From CAZPUI01 sp964415525 (GTDB taxonomy: Bacteria > Acidobacteriota > Holophagae > Holophagales > Holophagaceae), in NCBI GenBank assembly GCA_964415525.1, contig CAYQAS010000001.1, positions 1 to 64,000 on the forward strand: a DNA stretch of 64,000 nt, read 5' to 3'. This document shows, in pieces, positions 1-7,854 of the stretch. The first letter of the stretch is position 1. Every line of letters begins with the position of its first letter. The notes beneath the pieces are model-generated. The model saw only the letters and a list, made by a program, of their open reading frames with translations, had not been told where the DNA came from and did no database searches. The position numbers and the translations under genes were made by a program.

Positions 1-187
1 GATCCTCCAGCGCCAGCGTCACCGCCTCCTCGTCCACCTTCATCACCGGGTCCCGGCTCGTGGTCTGGTTGCACGCCGCCAGCAGGGAATTGAGCGTGAG
101 GGGGTAGTACTCCGGCGTCGCCAACTGCTTCTCCATCAGGCAGCCCAGGACACGGATGGACAGGGGATCGAGGGGCGCTTCCAGCAC
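1..187 (-). CDS. yceH: YceH/UPF0502 family protein, 5' part only
   Basis: The gene runs off the left window edge and only its first ~62 codons are here. The visible N-terminus (LDPLSIRVLGCLMEKQ, then TPEYYPLTLNSLLAACNQ and a following TSRDPVM) matches the start of the YceH/UPF0502 (DUF480) family of winged-helix proteins, whose function is unknown. I chose the GTG at 187 because a GGAG motif lies 5 bases upstream. An in-frame GTG at 214 has no ribosome binding site. The gene is divergent from the RNase gene, with a long repeat-filled gap between. Family assignment is by recognition of the conserved N-terminal block. Confidence 0.8.
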   Translation of the reverse strand, partial: MLEAPLDPLSIRVLGCLMEKQLATPEYYPLTLNSLLAACNQTTSRDPVMKVDEEAVTLALED

Positions 188-337
188 GGCAACTCCGATG
201 GCAGGTGCGATCACGAATGAGATGCGAAGGGAGAAGATGCCATGATCCGAGTGGATTGGGGTGCATTCCCATATGAATGGACGTCCTGGTGATCGGTCCG
301 ATGCACCTGAACAGGCCAGTCGTTGAAAGGAAGGAAT

Positions 338-540
338 CGCGAAAACGCGAACCGCCCTCCGGGCGCGCGAAATGGGGATTAGGGACGGTGCCGACTCTTC
401 TCAAGCGGGGAACTGGCTGGCCCTAATGGCCGGTCAGTCCCCATCTTGCGAAGCCAGCTGCGTGCGGCCGGGGGCCGGAGGCCCAGCCGGCTCCGCAATG
501 GGCGTTTCGCGCCTTTCGCGGTTCCAGCGCTTTTGGCTGA
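338..540. repeat. intergenic repeat with nested hairpins, copy 1
   Basis: This ~203-bp stretch is clearly similar to 34358-34570 across its full length: shared blocks include GGGACGGTGCCG, ATGGCCGGTCAG, TTGCGAAGCCAGC, GGGGGCCGGAGGCCCAG and CGCGCCTTTCGCGGTTCCA. Its ends carry GCGCGAAA-rich sequence on the left and its near-complement TTTCGCGC on the right. The centre can fold: CAAGCGGGGAACTGGC pairs with GTCAGTCCCCATCTTG with a few mismatches. It looks like a non-coding, palindromic, dispersed element. Confidence 0.75.
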
Positions 541-568
541 TGCAGGCCGACAACCAGGAAAATCAATT

Positions 569-669
569 CACCACAGAGGCACAGGGGACGCCGAGAAAGC
601 ATAGAGATTCAATGACCGCGCTCTGGGAATCCTCGTGTAAGCCTCCGTGTTCTCAGTGTCTCCGTAGTG
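569..669. repeat. CACAGAGG-type inverted repeat
   Basis: The left arm at 569-595 (CACCACAGAGGCACAGGGGA...) and the right arm at 643-669 (reverse complement starting CACTACGGAGACACTGAGAA) match at 19 of 27 positions. They are separated by 47 bases. Similar CACAGAGGCACAGAG palindromes are, from general knowledge, common in intergenic DNA of several phyla. It is a separate element from the hairpin repeat just to its left. Confidence 0.6.
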
Positions 670-794
670 CGATTTATTGGTTTGAAAGCTACTCGGTATC
701 ATTCGCGCGGCCGGATTCGCGTCATCCACGGTTTCAGGGCTTTTACGGCGGCGGCTGAGGGAGAATGGAACCGTTCCATTGCTCCGGAGGCTCC

Positions 795-1142
795 ATGCGG
801 TCCCTGTTCAAGCTGATGCTCGCATTCTGTTTCGCAGTGATCGGGCTGACCGCCGGCCCGAACAAGCCGGTGACGGTTCCCCCGGAGGCACGGCGGGTCC
901 TGGCCCATGTCCAGGCCACCGGTCAGCCGCTGCCGGGCTATGTCGGTGGTCGCACGTTCGGTAACTTCGAGAAGCGCCTGCCCATGAAATCCTTGCAGGG
1001 CAAAAAGATCCGCTACCAGGAGTGGGACATCCATCCCAAGGTACCGGGCAAGAACCGGGGCGCCGAACGCCTCGTGACCGGCGATGACAAGCGGGCCTGG
1101 TACACCGCGGACCACTACGCCAACTTCGTGGAGATCAAGTGA
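795..1142 (+). CDS. secreted barnase-type guanyl-specific ribonuclease
   Basis: This 115-residue protein has an N-terminal hydrophobic signal peptide (about residues 1-20) and then the barnase/RNase N1-T1 fold. Barnase cleaves RNA after G through a Glu-Arg-His site. The three residues are visible as E76 (YQEWD), R92 (GAERLVTG) and H107 (TADHYANF), in the same order and spacing as barnase E73, R87 and H102. The ATG at 795 was chosen because GGAGG ends 4 bases before it; an ATG at 765 lies too far from any ribosome binding site and would disrupt the signal peptide. Its TGA overlaps the ATG of the barstar-like inhibitor, so the pair is probably co-translated. Likely role: an exported nuclease used against competitors or for nutrition. 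Confidence 0.9.
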   Translation: MRSLFKLMLAFCFAVIGLTAGPNKPVTVPPEARRVLAHVQATGQPLPGYVGGRTFGNFEKRLPMKSLQGKKIRYQEWDIHPKVPGKNRGAERLVTGDDKRAWYTADHYANFVEIK

Positions 1143-1585
1143 TGACGACGCCCCTGATGCTGCCGACGGCGCCCTACTTCCACCTTCAGAACGCCTGGGA
1201 GGGCGCGCCGGAAGCCACGGTCTGCGTCGTCCAGGGCAGCCTGTGCGCCGACGAGGCCGGACTCTTCCGCGCCTTCGCCGAGGCCTGCAAGCTGCCGGAC
1301 TACTTCGGCGGCAACTGGGACGCCCTAGACGAGTGCCTGACGGACCTCGAGTGGCTGCCCACCCGCCACATCGTGCTGGTGCTCCTGGGCGCAGGCGGCG
1401 TGCTGCCGGGCAACGAGAACGCCCGGGAGATCCTGGTGGAGATCCTCGCCACCACGGCCGAAGCCTGGGGCGAAGCCGCGGATGAGGCCTATCCCATGAG
1501 CTTCCACGTCGTGCTTCAGGACACCGATGAGGCCCTGGCCCCCTGGAAGGAAGAACTCACCGCCCAGGCCGTCACCTTCAACTGA
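1142..1585 (+). CDS. barstar-family ribonuclease inhibitor
   Basis: This 147-residue protein contains the barstar core: a short strand ending in VVQGSL, a helix, then the diagnostic YFGGNWDALDECLTDL segment with the acidic helix that plugs the barnase active site. It carries an N-terminal extension compared with the ~90-residue Bacillus protein and has no signal peptide. It would therefore protect the cytoplasm before the nuclease is exported. The start overlaps the nuclease stop (TGATG); a GTG at 1139 is an alternative start, and GGAG at 1130-1133 serves either. A strong hairpin follows the stop, so the pair looks like a two-gene unit. Confidence 0.92.
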   Translation: MTTPLMLPTAPYFHLQNAWEGAPEATVCVVQGSLCADEAGLFRAFAEACKLPDYFGGNWDALDECLTDLEWLPTRHIVLVLLGAGGVLPGNENAREILVEILATTAEAWGEAADEAYPMSFHVVLQDTDEALAPWKEELTAQAVTFN

Positions 1586-1600
1586 CCCACCCCGAAAGAG

Positions 1601-1636
1601 GAAGGGCGGCGCTCCCCGGCGCCGCCCTTCTTGTTG
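1601..1636 (+). terminator. hairpin terminator after barstar gene
   Basis: GAAGGGCGGCG and CGCCGCCCTTC form a ~10-bp GC-rich stem around a short loop, followed by TTGTTG. It sits between the barstar gene and the convergent phosphatase gene and could end transcription from both sides. Confidence 0.75.
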
Positions 1637-1649
1637 CCGTTGAGATGTC

Positions 1650-3299
1650 CTACGCCGCCTTCTTGGCGGGCAGCGCCTTGGCGGCTTCCGCGATGGCCTG
1701 TTGCGGCAGGTAGACCTTGCCATCGGTGGCGTTCAGCACCGCCACGCCTTCCAGCCGAACGGATGCCTTCCGCCCTGGCAGGTGGAGCAGGTTCGTGGCA
1801 AGGGCGACTTCCGCCGACCGGCCATCGCGGCTCAGACGCAACACGCCCGCCGTCGCGTCCACATCTGCCGTGAGTCCCGCGGCCTGGGCGGCGGCACCGG
1901 CCTCCACGAAGAGCCGTTCGTTCAGTGCCTCAAAGGTGAAGCCCATGGCCGTGGCCAGATGGCGTCCGATGGCGTCGTTCTCCCAAAGCCCGGCCACCCT
2001 TCCGGGCCCCCCACTGAAGAGGGTGACATCGGCCCCGGTGTGACCGCCCGTGGTCCAGCCGAGGCCCGTGCGCCGGGAGAGCATCGGCCCGAGGAGCGTA
2101 TTCAGGGTCTTGTCCTCCGGCTTGTCCTTCAGCTTCGCCGCGGCATCTCCGATGCTCTGACGCTCCCCTTCCAGCAGGTGCCGAAGCCCCATCTCCCGGT
2201 CGAGCAGGTCCAAGACCGCGGATTCGGAGAAGGCCTTCTCCCGCCGCACCAGGGCCGCCACGCCTTCCGCCGTGAACCGGGCCTGACGCAGGGGCTCCAC
2301 CACGGAAGCGAAGCTGGTCTTGCCGTATCGGGGCCAGTCCCGGGTACCGATGGTGAGGCCGCCGTTGGCGTGATCCGAAAGCACGACCACCAGCGTGTCC
2401 GGCTGCCGCTCGGCGAAGGCCAGCGCCTCGCCCACCGCATCGTCGAAGGCCAGGAGGTCCGTCACCATCCCCACGGGATCGTTGGTGTGGGAGGCCCAGT
2501 CCACCTTGGAACCCTCCACAAATAGAAAGAGACCATCCTTCTCGCCCTTGGGATCCGCCGCCAGCAGGGCCAGGGCCTTGCTGGTCATGGCGGCGAGGGA
2601 AGGCTGCTCCGGGGCCAACTTCGGACGGTCCAGGTCGAAGGCCATATCCACGTCCGAGAAAGCGCCCCACACGGGCGTTTTCTGTGCGGCTTTCAGCTCG
2701 GAATCCTTCTGCACGAAGGTCACGCCCTGGGCCTTCAGCACCGCCACGAGGTCCTTCTGGTCCTTCCGCTGGGTGAGGTGTTTCAGCCCGCCGCCCAACA
2801 CCACATCCACGCCCTGGTGCACCTGCTGGAGGGCGATGGCCTCGTAGGCCTCGCGGTGAGGCACATGGGCACTGAAGGCCGCCGGGGTGGCGTGCTGGAT
2901 CTGGCATGTGGCGATGAGCCCCACCGCACGGCCCTGCAGCTTCGCCCCCTCCAGCAGCGTCGCCAGGGGCGCACCGGGGCGCTTCGAGGGCTCCACCCCC
3001 GGGATGGTCACCCGCCGGGGCTCGATGGCGAGGGTCTTGTCCTCCGCCTTGCGCCCGCAGGCATAGGCCGTGGCGCCGGGTGCCGAATCCGTGACGAGCG
3101 AGTCGGCGCCGTAGGTGCGCACCACACCGGAAAGGATCGGGTCCACGTGGAGGGGCTTGCCCTTCACCCACCGCGCCAGGGTCCAGGCCTCCGGCGCCGT
3201 GCCGTCGCTCAGCATCAGAATCACGTGCTTGACCTTGGGAGGCGGCGCCGCAGCACCCAGACTCAGGGCCGCCAGCAGCAGGAGGGGACGGAACGACAT
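1650..3299 (-). CDS. alkaline phosphatase (PhoA family), exported
   Basis: This 549-residue protein starts with a short signal peptide (about residues 1-18) and then the alkaline phosphatase fold. D32 in LSDGTA is a metal ligand and S72 in VTDSAPGATAY is the catalytic serine. A later LSDHANGG block and a TGGHTGAD block supply further metal-binding Asp and His residues. It would hydrolyse phosphomonoesters in the periplasm to free phosphate. I chose the ATG at 3299 because it gives a clean signal peptide; the frame stays open upstream but without a signal. It lies 89 bases downstream of the antiporter on the same strand. I did not find a clear Pho box. Confidence 0.9.
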   Translation of the reverse strand: MSFRPLLLLAALSLGAAAPPPKVKHVILMLSDGTAPEAWTLARWVKGKPLHVDPILSGVVRTYGADSLVTDSAPGATAYACGRKAEDKTLAIEPRRVTIPGVEPSKRPGAPLATLLEGAKLQGRAVGLIATCQIQHATPAAFSAHVPHREAYEAIALQQVHQGVDVVLGGGLKHLTQRKDQKDLVAVLKAQGVTFVQKDSELKAAQKTPVWGAFSDVDMAFDLDRPKLAPEQPSLAAMTSKALALLAADPKGEKDGLFLFVEGSKVDWASHTNDPVGMVTDLLAFDDAVGEALAFAERQPDTLVVVLSDHANGGLTIGTRDWPRYGKTSFASVVEPLRQARFTAEGVAALVRREKAFSESAVLDLLDREMGLRHLLEGERQSIGDAAAKLKDKPEDKTLNTLLGPMLSRRTGLGWTTGGHTGADVTLFSGGPGRVAGLWENDAIGRHLATAMGFTFEALNERLFVEAGAAAQAAGLTADVDATAGVLRLSRDGRSAEVALATNLLHLPGRKASVRLEGVAVLNATDGKVYLPQQAIAEAAKALPAKKAA

Positions 3300-3388
3300 C
3301 GAAACCTCGCAAGACAAGGCTTCCAGCTTCCGCCACTCCCGGCGCCCGACCAAGGGAGCGGGCGTAAAATCCATCGAAAGAGGTAGGT

Positions 3389-5404
3389 TCACCCCTCGCC
3401 CAGCATCGCCTCGGCATCCTCGAGGGCGGCATCGCTGCCCACGAGCCCGATGACATCGCCCTCCTCCAAGCGGCGACTGGGATGCAGCGGCACCGTGGAG
3501 CCATCCTTCCGAAGGAGGAGCACGAGGCTCACGCCCGCCCGACCCGGAAGATCCACCTCCCCCAGACTCCGGCCCAGGCTCGGACAGCTGGACCCGATGC
3601 GAAGGGTCCGCAGGCTGCCGTGCGGAGCGGGCGCGGCGGTTTCCCCCGTTGGCCAGGGATCCCGAACCCGCGCCAGGAGCCACTCAGTGCCTCCGGGAAC
3701 CTCCCTGGCCAAGCGCCGGGCACGCAGGAGCTGGAAAACCACGGTGAAGGTGAATACCCCCAGGGCGATGGCGAGCAGCGGCCCACGGGGGGCGAGGGGT
3801 TGGAGGAGGGCTACCAGGGGCAGTCCGACGGTGAGCACCACGGCGACCCGAAGGCCGCCCGCCAACAGGTGACGGCCGCGGCGACCGCTGCCTTCCGCCT
3901 CCGGGCTGGGCGCCAGCACCGCCATCTCCCGCGCCAGGATGCGCCCCTGGCGGAGGATGCCGAGCACCAGCAGCGCGCCGAGCATCCCCAGCAGAATTGC
4001 CGCAAAGCCCTGAGCCGCGAGGTGTCCGAGGTGGATCCGAGCCTCCAGCATCTGCACCGAACGGGCAAAGAGCAGGTGATGACCAGCGGTGAGCAGCAGC
4101 AACAGCGCCGCGTCCAGCAGCAGGAACAAGGCGGGCCGTCGCAAGGCGCGCCCTTCCCCGTGGCGGATGCCCCGACGCCGCAGGCTCTCCGCCCAGGCCT
4201 GATAGAGCCCCAGGCTGTTCCGGAAGCCCGCGGGCAATCGCTCTTCCACCTGGGCGGATAGGGCCCGGGAACTACGCAACAACAGCGGCGTGACCACCGC
4301 CGTCAAGAGGCCCACACCCACGACCACGGAGTAAAGCTCCGGCCGGAGTGCCCCCAGGGCGATGCCTGCGCCCACGAGGATGTAGCCGAATTCCCCCGCC
4401 TGCCCCAGCGCCAGCCCCGTGCGCAGACTCGTGCGGAAAGACAGTCCCGCCAGGAGGCCGGAGCCCGTGAGGCCCAGGGCGTTGCCACCGATCACCAGGG
4501 CCGACAGCAGCAGGATGGTGAGCCCGTGGGTCCACATCACCATCGGCTGCACGAGCATCCCCAGCGTCACGAAGAAGACCGCGGTGAAGAGGTCCCGCAC
4601 CGGCGCCACGAGGTGTTCCATGGCCCGTCCCCGCCCGCTCTCGCAGCCCAGCATCCCCGCCAGGAAGGCCCCCAGGGCGAGGCTCAGTCCCGCCACCGCA
4701 GCGCCCACCGCCAGCCCGAAGCAGAGACCCAGGGCCGCCATCAGCAGGGCTTCCGCAGGCAGCCGATCCGCGATCCGCCGCAGCAGACGCGGAACCAGGA
4801 GGCGTCCCAACCCCAAGACCAGCACGAGGAAGACCACCAGCCGGATGAGGGCTTCCCCCAGCCCTGGCATCCCTGGCGTGCGGCCCTGCACGAGGGTCGG
4901 AAGGCCCGTCAGCAGAAGAATCGCGAAGAGGTCCTGGATGACGAGCACGGAGAAGACGGACTCGCGCACGGCGCGGGGCGGGCGCTGCTCCTCGAAGAGC
5001 TTGGAGAGCAGCATCGTGCTGGATATCGCCAGGGCCGCCCCCAGGAAGACCGGTTCTGCGCCGTGGAAACCCAGGAACCGCGCCGCCAGAGAACCCAGGG
5101 CCATGGTGAAGCCCACCTGCACCGAACCCATCAGGAGGGCCGTGGGCCCAGCCAGGGCCAGGCGGGCGAGGCTGAACTCCAAGCCGATGCCGAACATGAG
5201 CAAAATCACCCCCAGGTCCGCCAGGGTCCGCAGACTAGCCTCCTCCCGCACCAAAGGCACCGGCGCCAGGGGGCCCACGAGGAGGCCCGCCAACACGTAG
5301 CCCAGCACCGACGGCAGGTGGAGTTTCCTGCAGGCGAGGCTCGTGAGGGCCGCGACACCGATGATCAGGGCCAGATCCAGGAGCAGATTCGGTACCGCGT
5401 GCAT
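3389..5404 (-). CDS. CPA2-family cation/proton antiporter with TrkA-C domain
   Basis: This 671-residue membrane protein has about 12 hydrophobic segments in the first ~390 residues, typical of the Na+/H+ exchanger domain. Motifs include GYVLAGLLVGP near the start and GIGLEFSL. More membrane segments follow. The C-terminus (from about residue 590) resembles a TrkA-C ligand-binding domain, with EEGDVIGLVGS. Unlike KefB/KefC there is no nucleotide-binding TrkA-N domain between them, so it is more like the K+/H+ antiporters gated only by TrkA-C. The ATG at 5404 begins the first membrane helix. It is divergent from the cysteine desulfurase gene, with 69 bases between starts, so promoters of both must lie there. 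Confidence 0.88.
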   Translation of the reverse strand: MHAVPNLLLDLALIIGVAALTSLACRKLHLPSVLGYVLAGLLVGPLAPVPLVREEASLRTLADLGVILLMFGIGLEFSLARLALAGPTALLMGSVQVGFTMALGSLAARFLGFHGAEPVFLGAALAISSTMLLSKLFEEQRPPRAVRESVFSVLVIQDLFAILLLTGLPTLVQGRTPGMPGLGEALIRLVVFLVLVLGLGRLLVPRLLRRIADRLPAEALLMAALGLCFGLAVGAAVAGLSLALGAFLAGMLGCESGRGRAMEHLVAPVRDLFTAVFFVTLGMLVQPMVMWTHGLTILLLSALVIGGNALGLTGSGLLAGLSFRTSLRTGLALGQAGEFGYILVGAGIALGALRPELYSVVVGVGLLTAVVTPLLLRSSRALSAQVEERLPAGFRNSLGLYQAWAESLRRRGIRHGEGRALRRPALFLLLDAALLLLLTAGHHLLFARSVQMLEARIHLGHLAAQGFAAILLGMLGALLVLGILRQGRILAREMAVLAPSPEAEGSGRRGRHLLAGGLRVAVVLTVGLPLVALLQPLAPRGPLLAIALGVFTFTVVFQLLRARRLAREVPGGTEWLLARVRDPWPTGETAAPAPHGSLRTLRIGSSCPSLGRSLGEVDLPGRAGVSLVLLLRKDGSTVPLHPSRRLEEGDVIGLVGSDAALEDAEAMLGEG

Positions 5405-5473
5405 GATTCGGAGTATGCCCGGCATCCCAATAGCTTGGGAGGCGACCGATACTGGAGCTTCCCGGGAGGAACC

Positions 5474-6580
5474 GTGCGGGCCATCTATCTCGACCACAAC
5501 GCCACGACGCCCGTGCTGCCGGAGGTCCTGGCGGCCATGGAGGCGGCACCCTTCGGCAATCCGTCCAGCCTTCACGCATTCGGGCAGGCGGCCAAACGCG
5601 CCCTGGACGAGGCCCGGGCCCGGGTGGCCCGCTTCGCCGGGGTCGAACCGGACGAGATCGTCTTCACGAGCGGCGGCACGGAGGCGGACAACCTGGCCAT
5701 CAAGGCCGCCTATCGATTCCGCCGGCTCATCCTGTCTACGGTGGAGCACAGCGCCGTGCGGGAGCCCGCCGCGGCCCTGGAGGCGGAAGGCATCCCGGTC
5801 TGGCGTTTGCCGGTGGATGCCGAGGGCCGCGTCGATCCCGCCGCCCTGCCGCCCCTGCTGCAGCACGGTCAGGCCCTCGTCTCCGTCCAGGCCGCCAATC
5901 ACGAAGTGGGCACCCTCCAGCCCATCCAGGCCCTCGCCGCGCTATGCCGCGAGCACGGCAGCCTCCTCCACACCGATGCCGTGCAGGCCGCGGGCCGCAT
6001 CCCCCTGGGGGATCTCGGCGCGGACCTGCTCAGCCTCTCCGCCCACAAGCTTGGCGGTCCCAAGGGCGTGGGCGCCCTGGTGGTGCGGCGAACCGTCTCC
6101 CTGGAGCCCCTGCTCCGGGGCGGCGCCCAGGAGTTCCGCCTGCGGGCGGGCACCGAGAACCTGCCGGGCATCGTCGGCTTCGGCGTGGCCTGCGAGATCG
6201 CCCGGGAACGCCTGGAGGCCCGTGCCGCCCACACTCGCCGCCTGAGGGACCGCCTGGAGACGGAAGTCCTCCGAGCCTTCCCCCAGGTGCGGCGCAACGG
6301 TGCCAGCGACCTGCGTCTGCCCAACACGCTGAGCCTCACCTTCCCCGGCCTCCTCTCGGATGAACTGCAGCTGAACCTCGACCTGGAGGGCATCGCGGTG
6401 GCGACCGGCGCGGCCTGCGCCTCCGAGGCTCGCAAGCCCAGCGCCATCCTCCTCGCCATGGGCCGCACCAAGGCCGACGCCCGCGCCACCCTGCGGTTCT
6501 CCCTTGGCGAATCCAACACGGACGATGATGTCGATTGCGCCGTCCAAGCGCTGAAGGTGGTTCTGGAGCGGATGGGATGA
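5474..6580 (+). CDS. cysteine desulfurase (IscS/NifS family)
   Basis: This 368-residue PLP enzyme takes sulfur from cysteine to form a protein-bound persulfide. It begins with the family signature YLDHNATTPVLPEV. The PLP lysine is K192 in SLSAHKLGGPKG, and the persulfide cysteine is C315 in GAACASEARKPS. The GTG at 5474 is chosen because GGGAGGA at 5464-5470 lies just ahead; the frame is open far upstream but only as a shadow of the antiporter gene. Its TGA overlaps the mnmA ATG, which suggests it supplies sulfur directly to tRNA thiolation as well as to other pathways. Confidence 0.93.
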   Translation: MRAIYLDHNATTPVLPEVLAAMEAAPFGNPSSLHAFGQAAKRALDEARARVARFAGVEPDEIVFTSGGTEADNLAIKAAYRFRRLILSTVEHSAVREPAAALEAEGIPVWRLPVDAEGRVDPAALPPLLQHGQALVSVQAANHEVGTLQPIQALAALCREHGSLLHTDAVQAAGRIPLGDLGADLLSLSAHKLGGPKGVGALVVRRTVSLEPLLRGGAQEFRLRAGTENLPGIVGFGVACEIARERLEARAAHTRRLRDRLETEVLRAFPQVRRNGASDLRLPNTLSLTFPGLLSDELQLNLDLEGIAVATGAACASEARKPSAILLAMGRTKADARATLRFSLGESNTDDDVDCAVQALKVVLERMG

Positions 6581-7662
6581 CGGAGCAGCGCATGTCGAAG
6601 GGTCGGATGGTCGTGGCCATGAGCGGGGGCGTGGACTCCAGCGTCGTGGCCGCGATGATGGTGGAAGCGGGCTGGGAGGTCATCGGCGTGACGCTGCAGC
6701 TGCGGAGCTGCGATGAGCGCCAGGGCAGCAAGTCCTGCTGTGCGCCGGACGCCATCACCGGAGCCCGCGCCGTGGCGGGGCAGCTGGGCATCCGGCACAC
6801 GGTGCTGGACTGCCGGGAGGTCTTCGCGGAGAAGGTCCTGCAGCACGCCTGGGATGAATACCAGCGCGGGCGCACGCCGAGCCCCTGCCTCTACTGCAAC
6901 CGCGACATCAAGTTCGGCCTGCTCTGGGATCACGCCGCCCGCCTCGGCGCCGTGAAGATCGCCACGGGCCACTACGCCCGCCTGGAGCACACGCCGGAGG
7001 GCCCCGTGCTGCACCGCGGCGAGGACCGCAACAAGGACCAGTCCTACTTCCTGAGCTACCTCACCCGGGAGCAATTGGAGCGCCTCGAACTGCCCCTGGG
7101 CTCCATCACGAAGCCTGAGGTGCGGGAATGGGCGCGCAAGCTGGGCCTCGCCACCGCTGACAAGCACGAGAGCCAGGATGCCTGCCTCGCCCTGGACGGT
7201 CACACCCTGCCGGAAAGCCTGCGGATGCGCTTCGAGGTGCCCGCGCGGCTCGGCAACTTCGTGGATGCCACCGGCAAGGTGCTCGGTCCCCACGAGGGCT
7301 TTCACCGCTACACCATCGGTCAGAGGAGGGGCCTGGGCATCGCCCTCGGCCAGCGAGCCCACGTCGTGTCGCTGAATCCCGAAGACGGGTCCGTCGTCCT
7401 CAGCACGGACGATCACGACCTGTTCTCCAGCGGCCTCGAAGCCACCGGCATCCACTGGCTGGGCCCGGTCCCGGAGACCTGCGAGGCCCAGATCCGCAGC
7501 CGTCACCGTGCCGCCCCCTGCAGGGTGGAGGCCCGGGAGGATGGGGCAGCGGATGTCCACTTCGAAACGCCCCAGCAGGCGGTTGCCCCTGGACAGGCCG
7601 TCGCGTTCTATGACGGCGAACGGCTGCTCGGGGGCGGCTGGATCGAGCGGGGACTGCGTTAG
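6577..7662 (+). CDS. mnmA: tRNA 2-thiouridylase MnmA
   Basis: This 361-residue enzyme activates U34 of Lys, Glu and Gln tRNAs with ATP and inserts sulfur. The ATP pyrophosphatase loop MSGGVDSSVVAAMM is near the N-terminus. The catalytic cysteines are C104 or C107 in SPCLYCNRDIKF and C203 in ESQDACLALDG. The ATG at 6577 overlaps the desulfurase stop (ATGA); an ATG at 6592 with GGAG 6 bases upstream is an alternative. The presence of PCxxC, together with a CCAPD motif near residues 51-55, differs from the single cysteine of the E. coli enzyme at this place. Confidence 0.93.
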   Translation: MTEQRMSKGRMVVAMSGGVDSSVVAAMMVEAGWEVIGVTLQLRSCDERQGSKSCCAPDAITGARAVAGQLGIRHTVLDCREVFAEKVLQHAWDEYQRGRTPSPCLYCNRDIKFGLLWDHAARLGAVKIATGHYARLEHTPEGPVLHRGEDRNKDQSYFLSYLTREQLERLELPLGSITKPEVREWARKLGLATADKHESQDACLALDGHTLPESLRMRFEVPARLGNFVDATGKVLGPHEGFHRYTIGQRRGLGIALGQRAHVVSLNPEDGSVVLSTDDHDLFSSGLEATGIHWLGPVPETCEAQIRSRHRAAPCRVEAREDGAADVHFETPQQAVAPGQAVAFYDGERLLGGGWIERGLR

Positions 7663-7854
7663 CGCTTCTCCAGCGCCTCGAGTGGCGCGCGGCACCGGTT
7701 GTTTCATGGGTCATCCAGGCAAATCGAGGTCCGCCCGCGGCCTGGAGGGGCCTCCACGGGGCTCAGGCATGTGGGTATAGACTGCGGAGGCCCCCTCCTC
7801 CACGCCCTACCTGTTTCCCACCTGGAGGTCGGCCGGTCCAGAACCGCTCATGAC

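Larger units (their letters stand above)
188..794. other. intergenic region filled with degenerate repeats
   Basis: This 607-base gap between yceH and the barnase-type gene holds no credible gene. A frame is open at 372-758 but it runs through two separate repeat elements, at 338-540 and 569-669, so it is not protein-coding. The rest (188-337 and 670-794) shows no motif I can defend. The promoter for the downstream RNase-inhibitor pair should lie in its right end. Confidence 0.7.

Noticed and set aside
372..758. A 128-codon open frame on the plus strand
   Set aside because: It lies inside two repeat elements, has no ribosome binding site, and the other copy of the repeat at 34358-34570 does not keep the frame to the same end.
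4526..5473. Long N-terminal extension of the cysteine desulfurase frame
   Set aside because: It is the reverse shadow of the antiporter gene and the family starts at YLDHNATT; a GTG with a good ribosome binding site is at 5474.
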